The notes under the pieces: generated by a model
The model's database searches: none
Seen by the model: the letters and a program-made list of their open reading frames with translations, nothing else
Told to the model about the DNA's origin: nothing
Source of the DNA: Hevea brasiliensis
Lineage: Eukaryota; Streptophyta; Magnoliopsida; Malpighiales; Euphorbiaceae
Assembly: GCF_030052815.1 (NCBI RefSeq)
Contig: NC_079498.1
Location: 81,702,992-81,766,991, forward strand
Direction: 5' to 3'
DNA length: 64,000 nucleotides
Program-made: the position numbers and the translations under genes
Part shown: positions 12,111 through 25,900 of the stretch, in pieces
Layout of the letters: every line of letters starts with the position of its first letter
How positions within the stretch are numbered: position 1 is the stretch's first letter

Positions 12111-13010
12111 ACAACATCTGAGATAGAGCTTCAGTGAAAGCAATGTTAATGTAGAGCTTTCAAAAAACTTTTAAATACTTCCCAAATTGCTTATCAAATT
12201 TAGATTTTCTAGAATCTCTGAGGAAAAGGCAATGGCTATTGATAAGTTTTGTGCAGTTCCTGCTTTTCCTCTTTCTTTTCAATATCCTTATTAACAAGTG
12301 TCTCTTCTCCCTTTGCTTGCGTGTTGTGCTCACCAAAGGGTTTATTTGTTTGCTCTTGCTTGTTTTCTGGTATCTCATTCTCTAACATCTTATTGCTTCC
12401 CAAAGCAATTGCCTTACATTGCTCCTTTACATTCATCTTAGGTTGATTAGGTAATTCACTAATGGCTTTGCTAGATGAACTGGCTTACTGAGCAATTTAG
12501 TTCTTAAGTATTTTGTTATGAGTTGCCAATAGGTCCATTTTGGAAGTAAGTTGTTTGATTATCTCACTTTGTTGTTTTTGACTTGCTAAGAAGCTTTCCA
12601 TTATGGATTCCATAATCATCTTTAGTTCAGGCTGTTAAGGTTGAGGAGGGTCTGGCTATTAAGGCAAATTTGATTCTTATTTTGAAAGCCTAGTGGCACT
12701 GGTCTGTACCCTTATTATTTATTGATTAGCTAGATTTATTGGTTCTGCTGGTTGGACCATGATAAATTTTGGGTGGTTCCTCCATCTAGGATTGTAAGTA
12801 TTTGAATACGGATTTTCAATTAGTCTCTAGTTGAAGTTCCCATTGTTGTTCACATATTTTTCTTTTTCTATAGAGGGGTTGCTATAATTGCTGCATTTTG
12901 AGCTTCAATGTCCTCCTCAACAATGGTCACAAAATGAATCATTGACTCTAATTGTATTGGGTTGCATTCTATCAAGCCTCTTTGAAAGTTGATCAAATTG
13001 AGTATTGATC
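12111..13010 (-). pseudogene. Athila-2 gag, C-terminal part
   Basis: Near the insertion point the - strand reads NTQFDQLSKRLDRMQPN, then a damaged zinc-knuckle region, followed by the low-complexity stretch of Athila gag. An acidic/Lys-rich tail (12236-12436) precedes the protease. The 13006-13010 pentamer TGATC is the left copy of the target duplication made by element A. Many stops are present, so the gene is dead. The partner N-terminal part is at 53151-53861. Confidence 0.75.
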
Positions 13011-16000
13011 TGTCACAACTTATCCCTTGTAAGGCATGACATGTTCCCGTAGCATACCTAATGAATTACTGAGCTGCACCTATCGATAACCCATTAAATA
13101 TGCTACAAGGGATTTTAAACAAAACATAACTTTTTATCTTATCAATTCTTTTGCAGAAACTGCATGGGAATAGTTAAAACTTTAGCAAAACCCAATTATA
13201 TAACCTGTTGAAATCATAGTAAACCAAGTAAAAGATTTTGCTCCTACCCATTTCACAACCATAATAAATTCTATTATATTTCAAATAGACATTCATTTGA
13301 GGAAATAAACTTAATATTATAAAAGTTACATTTTTCATAAGTCTCAAAATGAAGTGTAAATATGTATAACTCAAAATGCTATAGCAATGTAATGCTTTTT
13401 AATACAAACTGCTCAATGTCCGTACAACCATACATATAGTTACAAAATACATCTAAAGGAAATTACAAGAGTATACTTACTATATATACCTACAGTCAAT
13501 ACAAAATGCTGCTTCCAAGTCTCACTCTCGGCAGCCTTCTCCTTTGCCTTACCTGTGACAGCATAAATAAGCTATCGCTGAGTATATCACTCAGTGGTGT
13601 ACAACTAATAACTTTAAAACTTAGGGTAAAATACAACTTGTCAAAATACAAGAAATCATATATTTGCATAATCATGATAGCATCACAAAACTTTTTGAGT
13701 CCATAAGAATCATTTATTGAAATCACATTTCGAATGAGAAATCATACTTTACAAATCACCATTCACAAAGCATAAGTGTTACCAACATTAACACATAATT
13801 TAGACCATGACACAAAATTTCATGATCAATGCCGTGTTGTATACTACGAAAAAAGCAATCTCAACCTCACTAACCGTTATTAATGAGGGAAGGGCTAGCT
13901 AGCTAATGAGTACTCATCTAGTCTCACCCCAATAACCGTTATTAACGGGGGACATAATCATAATCATATATTAAACCCCAAGTAGCCGTTACTACTGGGG
14001 AAATTCGAAAGGGACTGTCATGCTAACTGTGGTTTCAAAACAATTTTCAAAAGTTTCCCACTCAATAATCACATTTGCAAACCAATAAACACATTCAATT
14101 TATCATAAAATCCATATTGAGGTGGCACCACCCAAATTTCTCAAATACAAGAGAAAAACTATATTTCATTCAAAGTAAACTTGTTCAAAGCAAACTCATT
14201 CAAATAAACTCATTCCAAACAATTTACAAGTTTAAAAACAAAGAAAAAGGTTAGTTGTGCACAAACCTTCAATGAACTCCTTCATCCTTACTTGCTTCTG
14301 CTTGTTCGTCCCAACCACTTTTTCTATTGAAAATACACACATAGAATACCTCAATACTCATCTCAATTGCTGCCAAGCACTGATTACATGAATGTCTAAT
14401 ACATCCTAAGTTAGCTTTGTAAATCTTAAAGAGTTTTGGATTTTGGACAGCTTGGTGCCCTAATCTTTGAATCCAATTTTTACCTAGTTCCAATCATAAT
14501 TTGGTGAGGTTTTCTTCATGAAAATTGTCCCTCTTCATCTTTATTTTCCTTTTTGAATCACCTCATTTGTAGTTGTGTAGCCCCAGTTATAGTCAAATTA
14601 ATTTTACTATTCACATGGATAGATTCTAGTAAATTTAGTGACTTAAGTTTGCCTAGCAATTTAATTAAGTTAAGTCCATAATTTGGCCTTAAGTTCTTCA
14701 TATGAAATGTTCTAATATGTTTTAGGTTTCCATCGATTTAAGAATCACCTAATTTGGAGTTTTCTAGAGTGAGTTATGACAATTGAAAATTTACTATTCA
14801 CATGTATAATTTCTATAGGTTTCAGGTTCTGGCAGATTTGTTGACCCAAATTTACTCAACAATTTGGTTAGGTTAAGTGCATAATTTGGTCCTAAGTTCT
14901 TCATATGAAATGTTCTACTATTTTTTAGGTTTCCATCGGTTCAAGAATCACCTAAATTGGAGTTTTCTAGAGAGAGTTATGACTATGCAAATTTTACTGT
15001 TCATATGGTCAATTTATAGATTTCCAGATTTTGGTAGATTTGGTGACTCAAATTTGCTTAGCAATTTGATTGAGTTAAGTTCATAATTTGGCCTTAAGTT
15101 CTTCATATGAAATGTTCTACTATATTTTAAGTTTCCATTGGTTCAAGAATCACCTAAATTAGAGTTTTCTAGAGAGAGTTATGACTATGTAAAATTTATT
15201 TCTCATATGATTAATTTGCAGATTTCCAGATTTTGGCAGATTTGGTAACTCAAATTTGCTTGGCAATTTGATTGGGTTAAGTTCATAATTTGGCCTTAAG
15301 TTCTGCATATGAAATGTTATACTATATTTTAGGTTTCCATTGGTTCAAGAATCACCTAATTTAGAGTTTTCTAGAGAGAGTTATGACAATTCAAAATTTA
15401 CTGTTCACGTCAGCACACTGCAGATTCCAGAATTTCATCTCCAGTTGCAAGCCAAGTTTAAGGCAATTTTTGGGCAGTTTCTGGGTTAGGTCTCTCCATG
15501 AAAATTCTAGCCCTATGCCTTGAGTTTCATTTCCAATTGGTTTTACACCAATTGGAGTTGTGTAGCTCAACTTATGAGCTACCAAACACACTGGACTCAG
15601 TGTCCAAAAATTCTGCCCTAAGGTTCAATTGTCACCTCCCTTAATTTCTTCCACTAACCAACATCAATTCACATTTAACTAAATGACCATAATTTAACAT
15701 TAATACATCCATAGCACTTCATAGCACAAAAACTCCTAATTTTTCAAATCCCTAGTTTGCAATTTCCCCACTCCATACCATTTCTTCATTTCCATCCATC
15801 ATATAAATGGCAATTGAAACTAAAGGAACTTCAAATAACCACAATTAGGTTTTATAACCCTCAATTGCATAACACAACACAAAAGCTCTAATTTCTCATG
15901 AACCCTAATTTTCAATTTTTCGATTTTATACAATTTCCATGTAATTCTACTACCCTAAACATGTATGCACTTCAATTAAACTTGAATTCATCATCAATTT

Positions 16001-16830
16001 AACTAAAATACATCAAACCTTAAGTTTTTCCCAAATTGGCCAAAATCACTCCTCTTCATACATGCATGATTCTCATTCTTTCACATGTAATTTTTATCAA
16101 AATCTAACTTAATTCAAGGTTTGTATAACTAATTGAGCATTAAAGAAACTCACCTCTTGATGATTTCTTTCCAACTTCATTTTTCTTCTAATTCTCTTGT
16201 TTTACTTGCTCCAATCCCTCAATCAAAGTTTTCTTTGATGTTTTCTTTTAGTTTAATGGAGAACCCATGGATGGAAAAGTGGAGAAATCAAAGATGGGGA
16301 AGGAGTGTTAATGGAGAAAGTGAAGAAAAGAAAAGAGAGAGTGTGTGTGTAGAGGGTGGCGGTACAATGGGGAGAGAGAGAAAATTATCTTTTCGATTTT
16401 TAGTGTAATTGTCTCCTTCATATATTTATCCCAAAATTTAATTTATTTTAATTATAAATTTTAATTTGTGTCATAAATGAAATTAAACTTAAATTTTATT
16501 TCTTTTCTTTTCTTTTCATTTTATACTTTAATTTTTTTTTCTCAAAAATTTTCTTCATAATTCAATACATTATTTTTCATTTAATTTAAATTGACATTTT
16601 GGTCAAAAATCAACTCTTGAGGTGAATTGACCAAAATGCCTCTCATCGGGTCATAATCCTTCTTTTTCATAATACTCGATGAGTCCTTAGGTCTTCAGTT
16701 CACTTAAATTTTTATTGTGCCTATCTCAATTAATTTTCCTTTTATTTTTGGTCCTCAAGGTGTCTTTGAATATTACTAGTCACAGACCAAAAATGGTACT
16801 ATTCAGAGCTCAAAGGTTCGGGGTGTTACA
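13011..16830 (-). repeat. 3' LTR of element A
   Basis: On the - strand it starts TGTAACACCCCGAACC (16830) and ends ...AAGTTGTGACA (13011). Within it, three hairpins lie at 13865-13888, about 13929-13952 and about 13977-14002, each with the loop core CCGTTA. Beside them are the palindrome ATGAGTACTCAT (13906-13917) and tandem copies of a ~200-bp unit (14620-15420). The 91-codon ORF at 16133-16408 has a near copy in the other LTR (52446-52682) and is just LTR sequence. Confidence 0.9.
14620..15420 (-). repeat. ~200-bp tandem repeat inside A LTR, about four copies
   Basis: A unit containing TATGAAATGTTCTA, TTTAGGTTTCCATCG, AAGAATCACCTAA and GAGTTTTCTAGAG recurs at about 14701, 14902, 15108 and 15307. 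The same array is present in the second LTR at about 50990-51720. Units differ by scattered substitutions. No coding potential is evident. Repeats in the U3 part of LTRs often act as enhancer arrays, but that is inference here. Confidence 0.8.
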
Positions 16831-16845
16831 ATTCTCCTCTCCTTA
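16831..16845 (-). promoter_or_regulatory. Polypurine tract of element A
   Basis: On the - strand TAAGGAGAGGAGAAT directly precedes the LTR start TGTAACACC. It has the correct position and composition for the plus-strand primer. Confidence 0.85.
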
Positions 16846-16857
16846 AAAATAAAATTT

Positions 16858-18280
16858 CATTCTCGTAATTTACCTGGTCTCAGTCTCTAAATAGCTATGG
16901 GTGCTGCCTACTCATGTCCTCCTCAGGCTCCCATGTAGCCTCCTGGCCTGAATGATGGTTTCACAGCACTTTTACTAGAGGTATCTTCTTATTCCTCAGC
17001 TGTTTCACCTCATATGCCAAGATCTTTATGGGCTCTTCATCATATGTCAGGTTTGGATTTACCTCAATTTCCTCTACTGACAAAATGTGAGAGGGGTTTA
17101 ATCTTTACCTCCTCAATATGGAGACATGAAAGATATTGTGAATCTTTTCCAACTCTGGAGGCAATGCCGATCTATATGCCAACGGACCCACTCTTTCTAG
17201 AACCTCATATAGCCTGATGAAGCGAGGACTTAGTTTCCCCTTTCTACCAAATCTCATGATCCTTTTCCATGGAGAAACTTTCAAGAACACCTTGTCACCC
17301 ATACTATACTGAATATCTCTCCTCTTTAGATCAATGTAGGACTTCTGTCTATCCGATGTAGCATTGAGTCTGTCTATAATGAGCTTAATCTTTTCTTCCG
17401 TCTGCTGTACAAGTTTAGGGCCAATCAACTTCTTCTCACCCACTTCATCCTAACAAAAGGGAGTTCTACACTTTCTACTGTATAAAGCTTCATATGGAGG
17501 CATCCCAATACTCGACTGATAGCTGTTGTTGTAAGCAAATTCAATTAAAGGCAAGTGTGAATCCCAACTTCCTTCAAATTCAATTACATAGGCCCGAAGC
17601 ATGTCCTCCAAAATCTGAATGATCCTTTTAGACTAGCCATCTGTCTATGGATGGAATGCTGTACTAAAGTTCAATCTAGTTCCTAGGGCTTTTTATAGAC
17701 TACCCCAAAATCTGCAAGTGAACCTTGGACCTCTATCAGACACAATAGACACTGGCACTCCATGCAACCTCACCACATCATCAATGTACAGTTTGGCCAA
17801 TCTTTCCAGGTTGTAGTCCATCCTCACTAGCAGAAAGTGTGCAGACTTGGTTAATCTATCAACAATAACCCAAACTGCATCATGATTCTTTTGGGTATGG
17901 GGAAGTCCTGTCACAAAATCCATAGTGATTCTCTCCCATTTCCACTCGGGGATTAGCAATGGCTGTAGTAACCCTGCTGGCACTTGGTGTTCTGCCTTTA
18001 CTTGCTGACAAGTTAGGCATTTGACAACGTATTCTGCAATGTCCTTCTTCATTCCCCTCCACCAATAGTGCTCTTTCATGGTTCTATACATTTTGGTTCC
18101 ACCAGGGTGCATCACTAAAGGTGAATCATGTGTTTCCTTTAAAATGGTCTGCCTCAGTTCAACATTATCAGGAATGCACATTCTGCCCTTATATAACAAC
18201 AAGCCCCTATCATTTACTGACAACTCTGGTTTCTTGCCATTCGGAGCCTCTTCCATCAACTTCACATACTTATCATCATT
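16858..18280 (-). pseudogene. Element A integrase with chromodomain-like tail
   Basis: On the - strand the HHCC zinc finger is visible around 18150-17990 (MHPGGTKMYRTMK then CLTCQQVKAEHQ). The core has Asp in ITMDFVTGLP and Asp in IVSDRGPRFT. The third catalytic residue is lost: at 17627-17629 the codon is AAA (Lys) where Glu belongs. A TAA stop (near 17694) and several TAG stops break the core. The DNA-binding C-terminus (17443-17105: GDKVFLKVSP, GKLSPRFI, ELEKIHNIFHVS) leads into a chromodomain-like end near 17000-16900 (IKILAYEV, a Trp-Glu-Pro stretch). Chromodomains steer chromovirus insertion to heterochromatin. The gene is dead. Confidence 0.85.
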
Positions 18281-19794
18281 CTATGTAGCTGCCTTAATTT
18301 GTTCTGTCAGCATTGGCTTCATTTGCCAAATAGCTACCATCTGCCCATCTTCATAAATCTCCAGGTTAGCATGCAAAGCCCTTAACTCATGCACCATGGA
18401 CAACAGAGAAACCCTTAAGCCAGCCATAGTCTTGCGACTTAAAACATCAGCTACAATATTAGCTTTTCCAGGCTGATAGTCTATCAAGCAATCATAATCT
18501 TTTATCAGCTCTAACCATCTCCTCTACCTCAAATTTAACTCCTTTTGTGTGCCCAAGTACTTCAAACTTTTATGATCTGTGTATATATAACATCTCTTCC
18601 CATACAAGTAATGACTCCAGATCTTCAAGGCAAAGACAATAGCTGCCAGCTCCAAGTTGTGTGTAGGATAATTCCTCTCATATGGTTTAAGCTGGCGAGA
18701 AAAATAGGCAATGACATTTCTATCTTGCATCAACACACAACCCAATCTATTATGAGAAGCATCACTGTATATGATGTACTCTTTACCTAAGGTAGGCAAG
18801 GTTAAGACTGGAGCTTCAGTTAAACACCTCTTCAACTCATCAAAACTCTTCTGGCACTGATCAGTCCACTGAAATTTCACATCCTTCCTAAGTAGCTTAG
18901 TCAGTGGCGATGCTAGCATGGGGAATCCCTTCACAAACCTTCGATAATACCCAGCTAAACCAAGGAAACTTTAAATTTCAGTGATATTTCTGGGTGGTTT
19001 CTAATTAAGAATGACTTTTACTTTGCTAGGATCCACCTAGATACCCTCTCAAGATACAATATGCCCCAAAAATGTAATCTCCTTTAGCCAAAACTCACAT
19101 TTCGATAGTTTGGCATACAACTGTTTCTCCCTAAAAGTCTGAAATACTATCCTCATGTGCTTGTCATATTCCTCTGCATTCTTTGAGTACACCAAAATAT
19201 CATCAATGAACACCACTACAAACTGATCCAAATATGGCCTGAAGATAGTGTTCATCAGGCTCATAAAAGCGGCTTGAGCATTAGTTAACCCAAATGGCAT
19301 CACCAAGAATTCATAGTGGCCATACCGAGTCCTGAAGGCAGTTTTAGGTATACTCTGCTCCTGCACCCTCAACTGATAGTAGCTCGATCTCAAGTCAATC
19401 TTGTAGAATACAGTTGCATCTTTTAGTTGATCAAATATATCATCAATCCGTGGCAGAGGATATTTGTTCTTTATGGTCACCTTATTCAACTGTCTATAGT
19501 CTTTGCATAGAAGGAAAATACCATCCTTCTTCTTCACAAACAATACTGGTGCTCCCCAAGTTGACACACTAGGGTGGATGAAACTCTTATCTAGCAACTC
19601 CTGCAATTGCACCTCAACTCTTTCAACACAGCAGGTACCATCCTATAAGGAGTGATGGAGATTGGCTCCATACCAGGCATAGTCTCAATTTCAAATTGTA
19701 CCTCTCTCTCCGGAGGCAATCCTAGCAACTTTTCAGGAAAGACATCTGGAAAATCACATACAGTAAGAATATCCCTTAATTCTGGACCCCCTAC
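18281..19794 (-). pseudogene. Element A reverse transcriptase and RNase H
   Basis: RT is open from 19612 to 19049 on the - strand (187 codons). It has [57 protein letters not shown] and the palm motif FIDD in [13 protein letters not shown], which is intact. A stop near 19049 interrupts the connection domain. RNase H follows at 18934-18524 with [27 protein letters not shown] and YTDHKSLKY, and continues at 18487-18281 with a VADVLSRK block. These motifs are those of Ty3/gypsy chromoviruses. Frame breaks rule out a polyprotein. Confidence 0.88.
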
Positions 19795-20500
19795 TTAGGT
19801 GTCTATCACATGGGCCAAATATGCTTTACACCATTTTCTAATCATCTTTCCAGCAAGTGCTGCTGAAATGATGTTGGATGGAAATAGCTGCCTCTCCCCG
19901 TGTATTACTACATCTACATACTTGGGAAGACCAAAAGTGACCGTCTTCAGTCTACAGTCGATCATGGCATGATGTCTGGATAACCAATCCATGCCCAAGA
20001 TGATATCATAATCTCGGAAGGGCATCTCAATAAGGTCAGATAGAAAAATATGTCCTTGGATCACCAAAGGACAATCCTTAGACAACTTATTTACCCTGAA
20101 TTCCTGTCCTAAAGGACTAGTCACTAGCACTTCATAATCCAATTTCACACAAGGAATAGCAATAGAACATGCAATACTAGCACTAGTATAAGAATGTGTA
20201 GAACCAGGGTCAAACAACACATATACATCTCTACTAAAGATGGAGAAAGTACCAGTCACAACATCTAATGTCTCAGCTTCCTCTCTCTGGTGCATGGTGT
20301 ACACCTTGGCTAGTGTACCACTCTGTTCTTGCTGGCTCACTGTGCCCTGGCTACCAAAAGTATTACCTCTACCCCTGGCTCGGCCTCTACTAATTGTTTG
20401 TTGTCCTCTGGAAATAGAACCTTGAGCAGATCCCTCAGTGGCAGTAGGTGGCCCAGATCTGCGGGCACTAGTGCAATCCTTGGCAAAATGCCCACTCCAC
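19795..20500 (-). pseudogene. Element A aspartic protease region
   Basis: On the - strand, a Ser/Gly/Arg-rich linker after gag leads into VLFDPGSTHSYTS at about 20220, the D-x-G active-site loop in the Pro variant seen in some plant chromoviruses. It is followed by LGMDWLSRHHAMIDC near 19990, the usual conserved block of Ty3/gypsy protease. The segment is open for about 230 codons to a stop at 19795. The reading frame differs from that of gag, because of a frame break in the zinc knuckle just upstream. Confidence 0.82.
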
Positions 20501-21503
20501 CATAGTTGTAGCAAGCTCCTGTGGCCTTATAGCATACTTCTCCATGTGTCTTGCCATAGGTTTCACAATTATGGATAGGAAAGGAACCCCTAAATGTCTA
20601 CTGACCAGATCTAGGTGGCCTCTGCCCTGAGAATCTTCCCCTACCAAATCCTCTGCTGCTCGATCCCCCAAAACTCTTTCTCTTACCCGAATTGCTACTT
20701 GAACTCTGACCTGAAGTCTTCCCACTTTTTTCTTTTTCTTCTATTCCACTTTTAACAGCCCATTCTAACTCAATCCTTTCTAATTCCAGGGCCTGGGATA
20801 TTAGTTCTGAGAAGTTCTCATGTCGAAACCCAACCACTTGCATTCGTAAGCTAGGCCTCAATTCAACTTCTAACCGCTTGCATCTGTCCCTACTGGTGGT
20901 GAGTAAACTCCTAGCATAGTGACTCAGGTGAGAGAACTCCCTCTCATACTCTGCCACAGTCCTATCCCCTTGTTTCAAACTCAAAAACTCTTAAAGCTTC
21001 ATATCCATATATGTATCCAAAACATACTTTTGTTGAAATTCCCTAAAGAAGTCTTCCCATGTCAACATTGGGGGCTCTACCAGACAATGGGGATTGGTCT
21101 TCCACCATTCATAAGCATCCCCTTGCAATAAAGAAACTGAGTATTCGAACTTCAGATCATCTATGCAATGTAATTTCTTAAATAGTCACTCCATTCTCTC
21201 AAGCCATTTTTCTGCTTCCAATGGGTCCACTATACCCTTGAACTCTATTGCCCCATACTTCATTAACTTTTCATACTGTCTGGTTGGAGGTGGTAGTTGC
21301 ACTGGAGGTGCTTGTACTGGAGCTTGGACTGGTATATTGCCAACCATTTACTGAAATAGTGTAGCCATCTGCTAAGCGAACTGAGCAGGAAACTGCATGG
21401 GTGAGACAGGTGCAGCTGATCCACTGGCATTCTGAGGAGCTGGGGCCTCCCCCTATACCTCAGCTACTACAGACTGCTCTACGGTGTGATCCCCCTCTTC
21501 CAT
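20501..21503 (-). pseudogene. Element A gag
   Basis: The likely start is the ATG at 21503-21501 on the - strand, 170 nt after the primer site. Stops occur early (TAG, TAG, TAA, then TGA replacing a Trp), so the ORF is broken. Capsid-like wording is clear: DPLEAEKWLE, KFEYSVSLLQGDAYEWW, LTWEDFFREFQQKY, and from 20984 LKQGDRTVAEYEREFSHLSHYA. After a Ser/Gly/Arg-rich stretch, the CCHC knuckle near 20540-20500 is damaged twice: one Cys is Tyr, and the frame shifts inside the motif. Gag would form the particle core. Confidence 0.85.
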
Positions 21504-21672
21504 AACGAATCACAAAGAGTTTTACTCCTTGAACAACCAACACAAGGAGATTTCCCTTCATTAGTCCATATTAATGATGTAATGCATTATATGCATCAAT
21601 TTATGACAATTGAGCAGTTGTACTTATCAAAATTTTTCAAATATGCAATTCAAAACTTGTATGAAAACCAAA

Positions 21673-21684
21673 GCTTTGATACCA
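21673..21684 (-). promoter_or_regulatory. Primer binding site of element A (initiator Met tRNA type)
   Basis: TGGTATCAAAGC on the - strand lies 8 nt inside the 5' LTR end. It matches the TGGTATCAGAGC site of element B (26155-26166) except for one G-to-A change. Chromoviruses commonly prime from initiator methionine tRNA. Confidence 0.85.
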
Positions 21685-21692
21685 CTAAAACA

Positions 21693-22990
21693 TGTCACAC
21701 CTTATCCCTTGTAAGGCATGACATGTTCCCGTAGCATACCTAATGAATTATCAAGCTACACCTACCGATAACCCATTAAATATGCTAAAAGGGATTTTAA
21801 ACAAAATATAGCTTTTTATCTTATCAATTCTTTTGGGGAAACTGCATGGGGATAGTTAAAACTTTAGCAAAACCCAATTATATAACCTGTTGAAATAATA
21901 GTAAACCAAGTAAAAGATTTTGCTCCTACCCATTTCACAAGCATAATAAATTCTATTATATTTCAAGTAGACATTCATTTTGAGCAAATAAACTTAATTT
22001 TATAAAAGTTATATTTTTCATAAGTCTCAAAATGAAGTGTAAATATGTACAACTCAAAATGCTATAGCAATGTAATGCTTTTTAATACAAACTGGTCAAT
22101 GTCTGTACATCCATACACATAGTTACAAAATACATTAAAAGGAAATTACAAGGGTGCACCTACTATATACACCCACAGTCAATACAAAATGCTGCTTCCA
22201 AGTCTCTCACTAGGCAGCCTTCTCCTTTCCCTTACCTGCGACAGCATAAATAAGCTATCGTTGAGTATATCACTCAGTGGTGCACAACTAATAACTTTAA
22301 AACTTAAGGTAAAACACAACTTGTCAAAATACAAGAAATTATATATTTACATAATCATGATAGCATCACAAAACTTTCTGAGTCCATAAGAATCATTTAT
22401 TGAAATCACATTTCGAATGAAAAATCATAGTTTACAAATCACCATTCACAAAGTATAAGTGTTGCCAACATCAACACACAGTTTAGATAATGACACAGAA
22501 TTTCACGATCAATACCATGTTGTACACCATGATAAAGCAATCTCAACCTCACTAACCGTTATTAGTGAGGGACGGGCTAGCTAGCTAATGAGTACTCATC
22601 TAGTCTCACCCCACTAACCGTTATTCATGGGGGACATAATCATAATCAAATATCAAACCCCATGTAGTCGTTACTACTGGGGAGATTCGAAAGGGACTGT
22701 CATGCTAATTATGGTTTCAAAACAATTTTTAAAAGTTTCCCACTCAACAATCACATTTGTAAACCAATAAACACATTCAATTTATCATAAAATCTATATA
22801 GAGGTTGCAATACCCAAATTCTTAAATACAAGAAAAAAAAAACTATATTTCATTCAAAGTAAACTCGTTCAAAGCAAACTCAATCAAATAAACTCATTCC
22901 AAACAATTTACAAGTTTAAAAACAAAGAAAAAGGTTAGTTGTGCATAAACCTTCAATGAACTCCTTTATCTTTACTTACTTCCCCTTGTC
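21693..22990 (-). repeat. 5' LTR of element A, first part
   Basis: This segment is collinear with 13011-14310 (TGTCACACCTTATCC start, the CCGTTA-core hairpins at about 22548-22690, and the palindrome ATGAGTACTCAT). It stops at TTGTC (22986-22990), where element B is inserted. It resumes at 50610 with the ACCACTTTTTCTA block, matching about 14315 in the other LTR. Confidence 0.92.
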
Positions 22991-25900
22991 TGTAACATCC
23001 TCACTTTAGCTAGTATGTACGTTCTACTCTTCCGGTGACCAATGTAGGTTCGATCAGCTAGAATATATGGAACTATATTTAGACTAGAGTGAGAAGTCAT
23101 AAATAACTCAAATAATGCCAAGAAAAATTAAGGAAAGAGTTTAGAAATAAAACACAACTAAGTTAAATGAGCCGTCGCCCTAGCGATGAGTGACCTATGG
23201 GAAGTTGTTGTTTTCATAGCTAGTAACCCTAAACCCGAGGAAAATTCTGTGAAATAATTTTTGGGACTCCAGTGAAGAGTTATTAGGCCTTATATGGCAT
23301 TAGAATGCCAAGAAAATACTAAGAAAAATTATTCAATCAGTATAGACGATTTTGGCTCAATAAGCCAAACGGAGGGCATTTTAGTCATTTCATCTTTAGA
23401 GATAATTTTTGGCCAACTTGTCCAATTAAATAAATAATTTATATGGCATAAAATATGAATTAATATTGATAAATATTTAACTAAAAATAAATAAAGAAAG
23501 AGGAAAGAAAAAGAACTTTAAACTTAATTATTACATTGTCATGATGTAATAAAAATTGTGTTAGCCAATCACAAGCCAACAAACACATTTTTAATACATT
23601 AAAAAGGGAAAAAAAAAGTCAAAAATGGGAAAAATCTGCCCTCTCCTTCCTTCTTCAACCAAACCACTCTCTCACTAGAAACCTCCATTGAAGCTTTCAT
23701 TGCAAGCTTGATTCCCACTTTATTTCACCACAAAATCACTCACTCCCTTCACTAAAATTTCTCCTCACACCTTAAATTACCTCTAGGCAGCAATTAGAAG
23801 AAGAAAAAAAAGAAGGTTTTACAAGTGTGAGAAACTCTCCAACAAAGGTTAGTGCCATACCTCTCTTTCTCTCTTCTTGTTTCATGCTAGGATCTCAAAT
23901 TCAACTAAGAATTGTGGAAAAAGAAAGCAAAATATGCATGTTATAGCCACACTAAATTTTGGTAGCCAAGAGAGGGTGAGAGTTTTGAGGATTTAGTTGA
24001 AATTAAACTTGTATATTTAATGTTAATTGATGGGTATTTATGAATTGGAGTTGAAATCTTATGAGCTTGCATGAATTGAAATTTGAGAATTAGGGTTCTT
24101 AAACTAAATTGGGGGAATTTATGCTTTGAGGGTGAATTAGTGATTTAATGGTCAATTAGTGACCATTTGGCTATATTTGATGAGGAATTGAAGTGATTTA
24201 TGCCAATGGAATTTAGGTTAGGTATGCTGCCTTAGGTGACCTACAAGGTTGGATGTGAGTCCAACAAGCTTGGGCAGCTGTAACTTGAGTGGTGTAGGTT
24301 CAATTGGTGCAAGGCAAATTGGAAATGAAACTAGACACATAATGGCACAACTTTGATGAAGAAACCTTTCTCAGAAAACAAACTTAAAATACCCTAAAAA
24401 TTGACCAAATCCGAGTAACCAACCTGCTGGTCCTGGAAATTGATCAAATGAATAGTGTTTGTTCAAATGGTCATAACTCAGTGTAGAAAAGTCCAATTCA
24501 CCTGAAAGTTATATCAATGAAAATCTTAGACAATTTAGGACAACTTTCATGAAGCATACAACTCCAAATTCTGACCAGAACTTAATGAAATTGCCCACCA
24601 AAATCAGGACACCAAAATTGCCAGAATGGGATTCTGCCCAGAAATCCTGGGTAGATACCAATCCGGCCAGCCTTTCTAAAATTAGCATAACTTGTGCTAG
24701 AAAACTCCAAATGAAGTGATTCAAAAAGGGAATTAAAGAAGACACACAAAGGAACAACTTTCATGAAGAAAATTTTACCAAATTTCCACTGTAGCAATGA
24801 CCAATGAAACAGTAAACTTAAGGCATGAAATCTGAAAATTTTAAATAACAAACAATAAGCTTTGAAATGGTATTGGCAACCAATTTCAACAATTTTAGAA
24901 TACAAAATGTGGTATATTGGTGATATTAGGACTAATATACCTATTGTCTATGAAAAAGTCAACATTTTAATTGACTAATTAGATGAATAGTAACTATTGA
25001 ACTTCAATTACAAAGAATTTCATATTTAAAATTGTAATATGCCCTATTAGGCTTAATGTGATTGGTTTGGATAGGTTGGCATGCCAATAGGGTTCTGATA
25101 GCATCACTGCATATGGTATCATGCCATTATGTGATTTATGGCTTATGTGGCCATTTCATGATTTAATGGCTTTTAGCCATTCTGATAATATTGTGATACT
25201 TGGCCTCGTACCTAATATTTATTACAGCTTATTAGCTGTTCTGTTGCACACTGAGAGATACTTTGTGACTGATGGTGTGACAGCCCGAGGTACTTGGTAC
25301 CCAGTGCCAGTTTACCCATTTATCTAGTCCAGTCAATTAGTATATGTTACTTGGGCAACCAAAATAAATCTCAATAAATTTTTAATCAAATAATTAATAT
25401 AAAAAGTACTGAATTAATAATACTACAAATAATTACCAAAACTAGTCCATACGAAAAATTAGTATACACTCTGCATGTTTATTTCATTTTAGTTATTTTA
25501 TTTTATTATTGGCACCACTAAGCAGTATTGCTTAGCACGTTGCTTTTGCCATGCGTAGGTGTTGGAGATACGAAGCACAAGCCCAGTAGACCCCAGACTG
25601 GTTGAGAGTAAAATCTGTTAGTGTTCTATGTCACCTCTCATCTGCCGTGTATTTTGGTAGGGCAATAGGATTCTCTTTTATATTTTTTTCAATTGTATTT
25701 TGTATTTAGATTTTCATGTTATCATGTAAATTATAAACACTTGTATTATTTTGTAGTGTAAATTAATGAAATTAAGTATTGCCTTCATAAATTTGAGCTC
25801 GAATTTAATTATGTATGATATAAATTGAATGAATGAAAATTGTTGAGATAATGTTGATTATTTGGAGTTGAGAATGATTGGAAAAATATTTGGAAGTGTT

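Noticed and set aside
16133..16408. 91-codon ORF as a host gene
   Set aside because: A near copy lies in the other LTR of element A (52446-52682) and nothing in it looks like a known protein.
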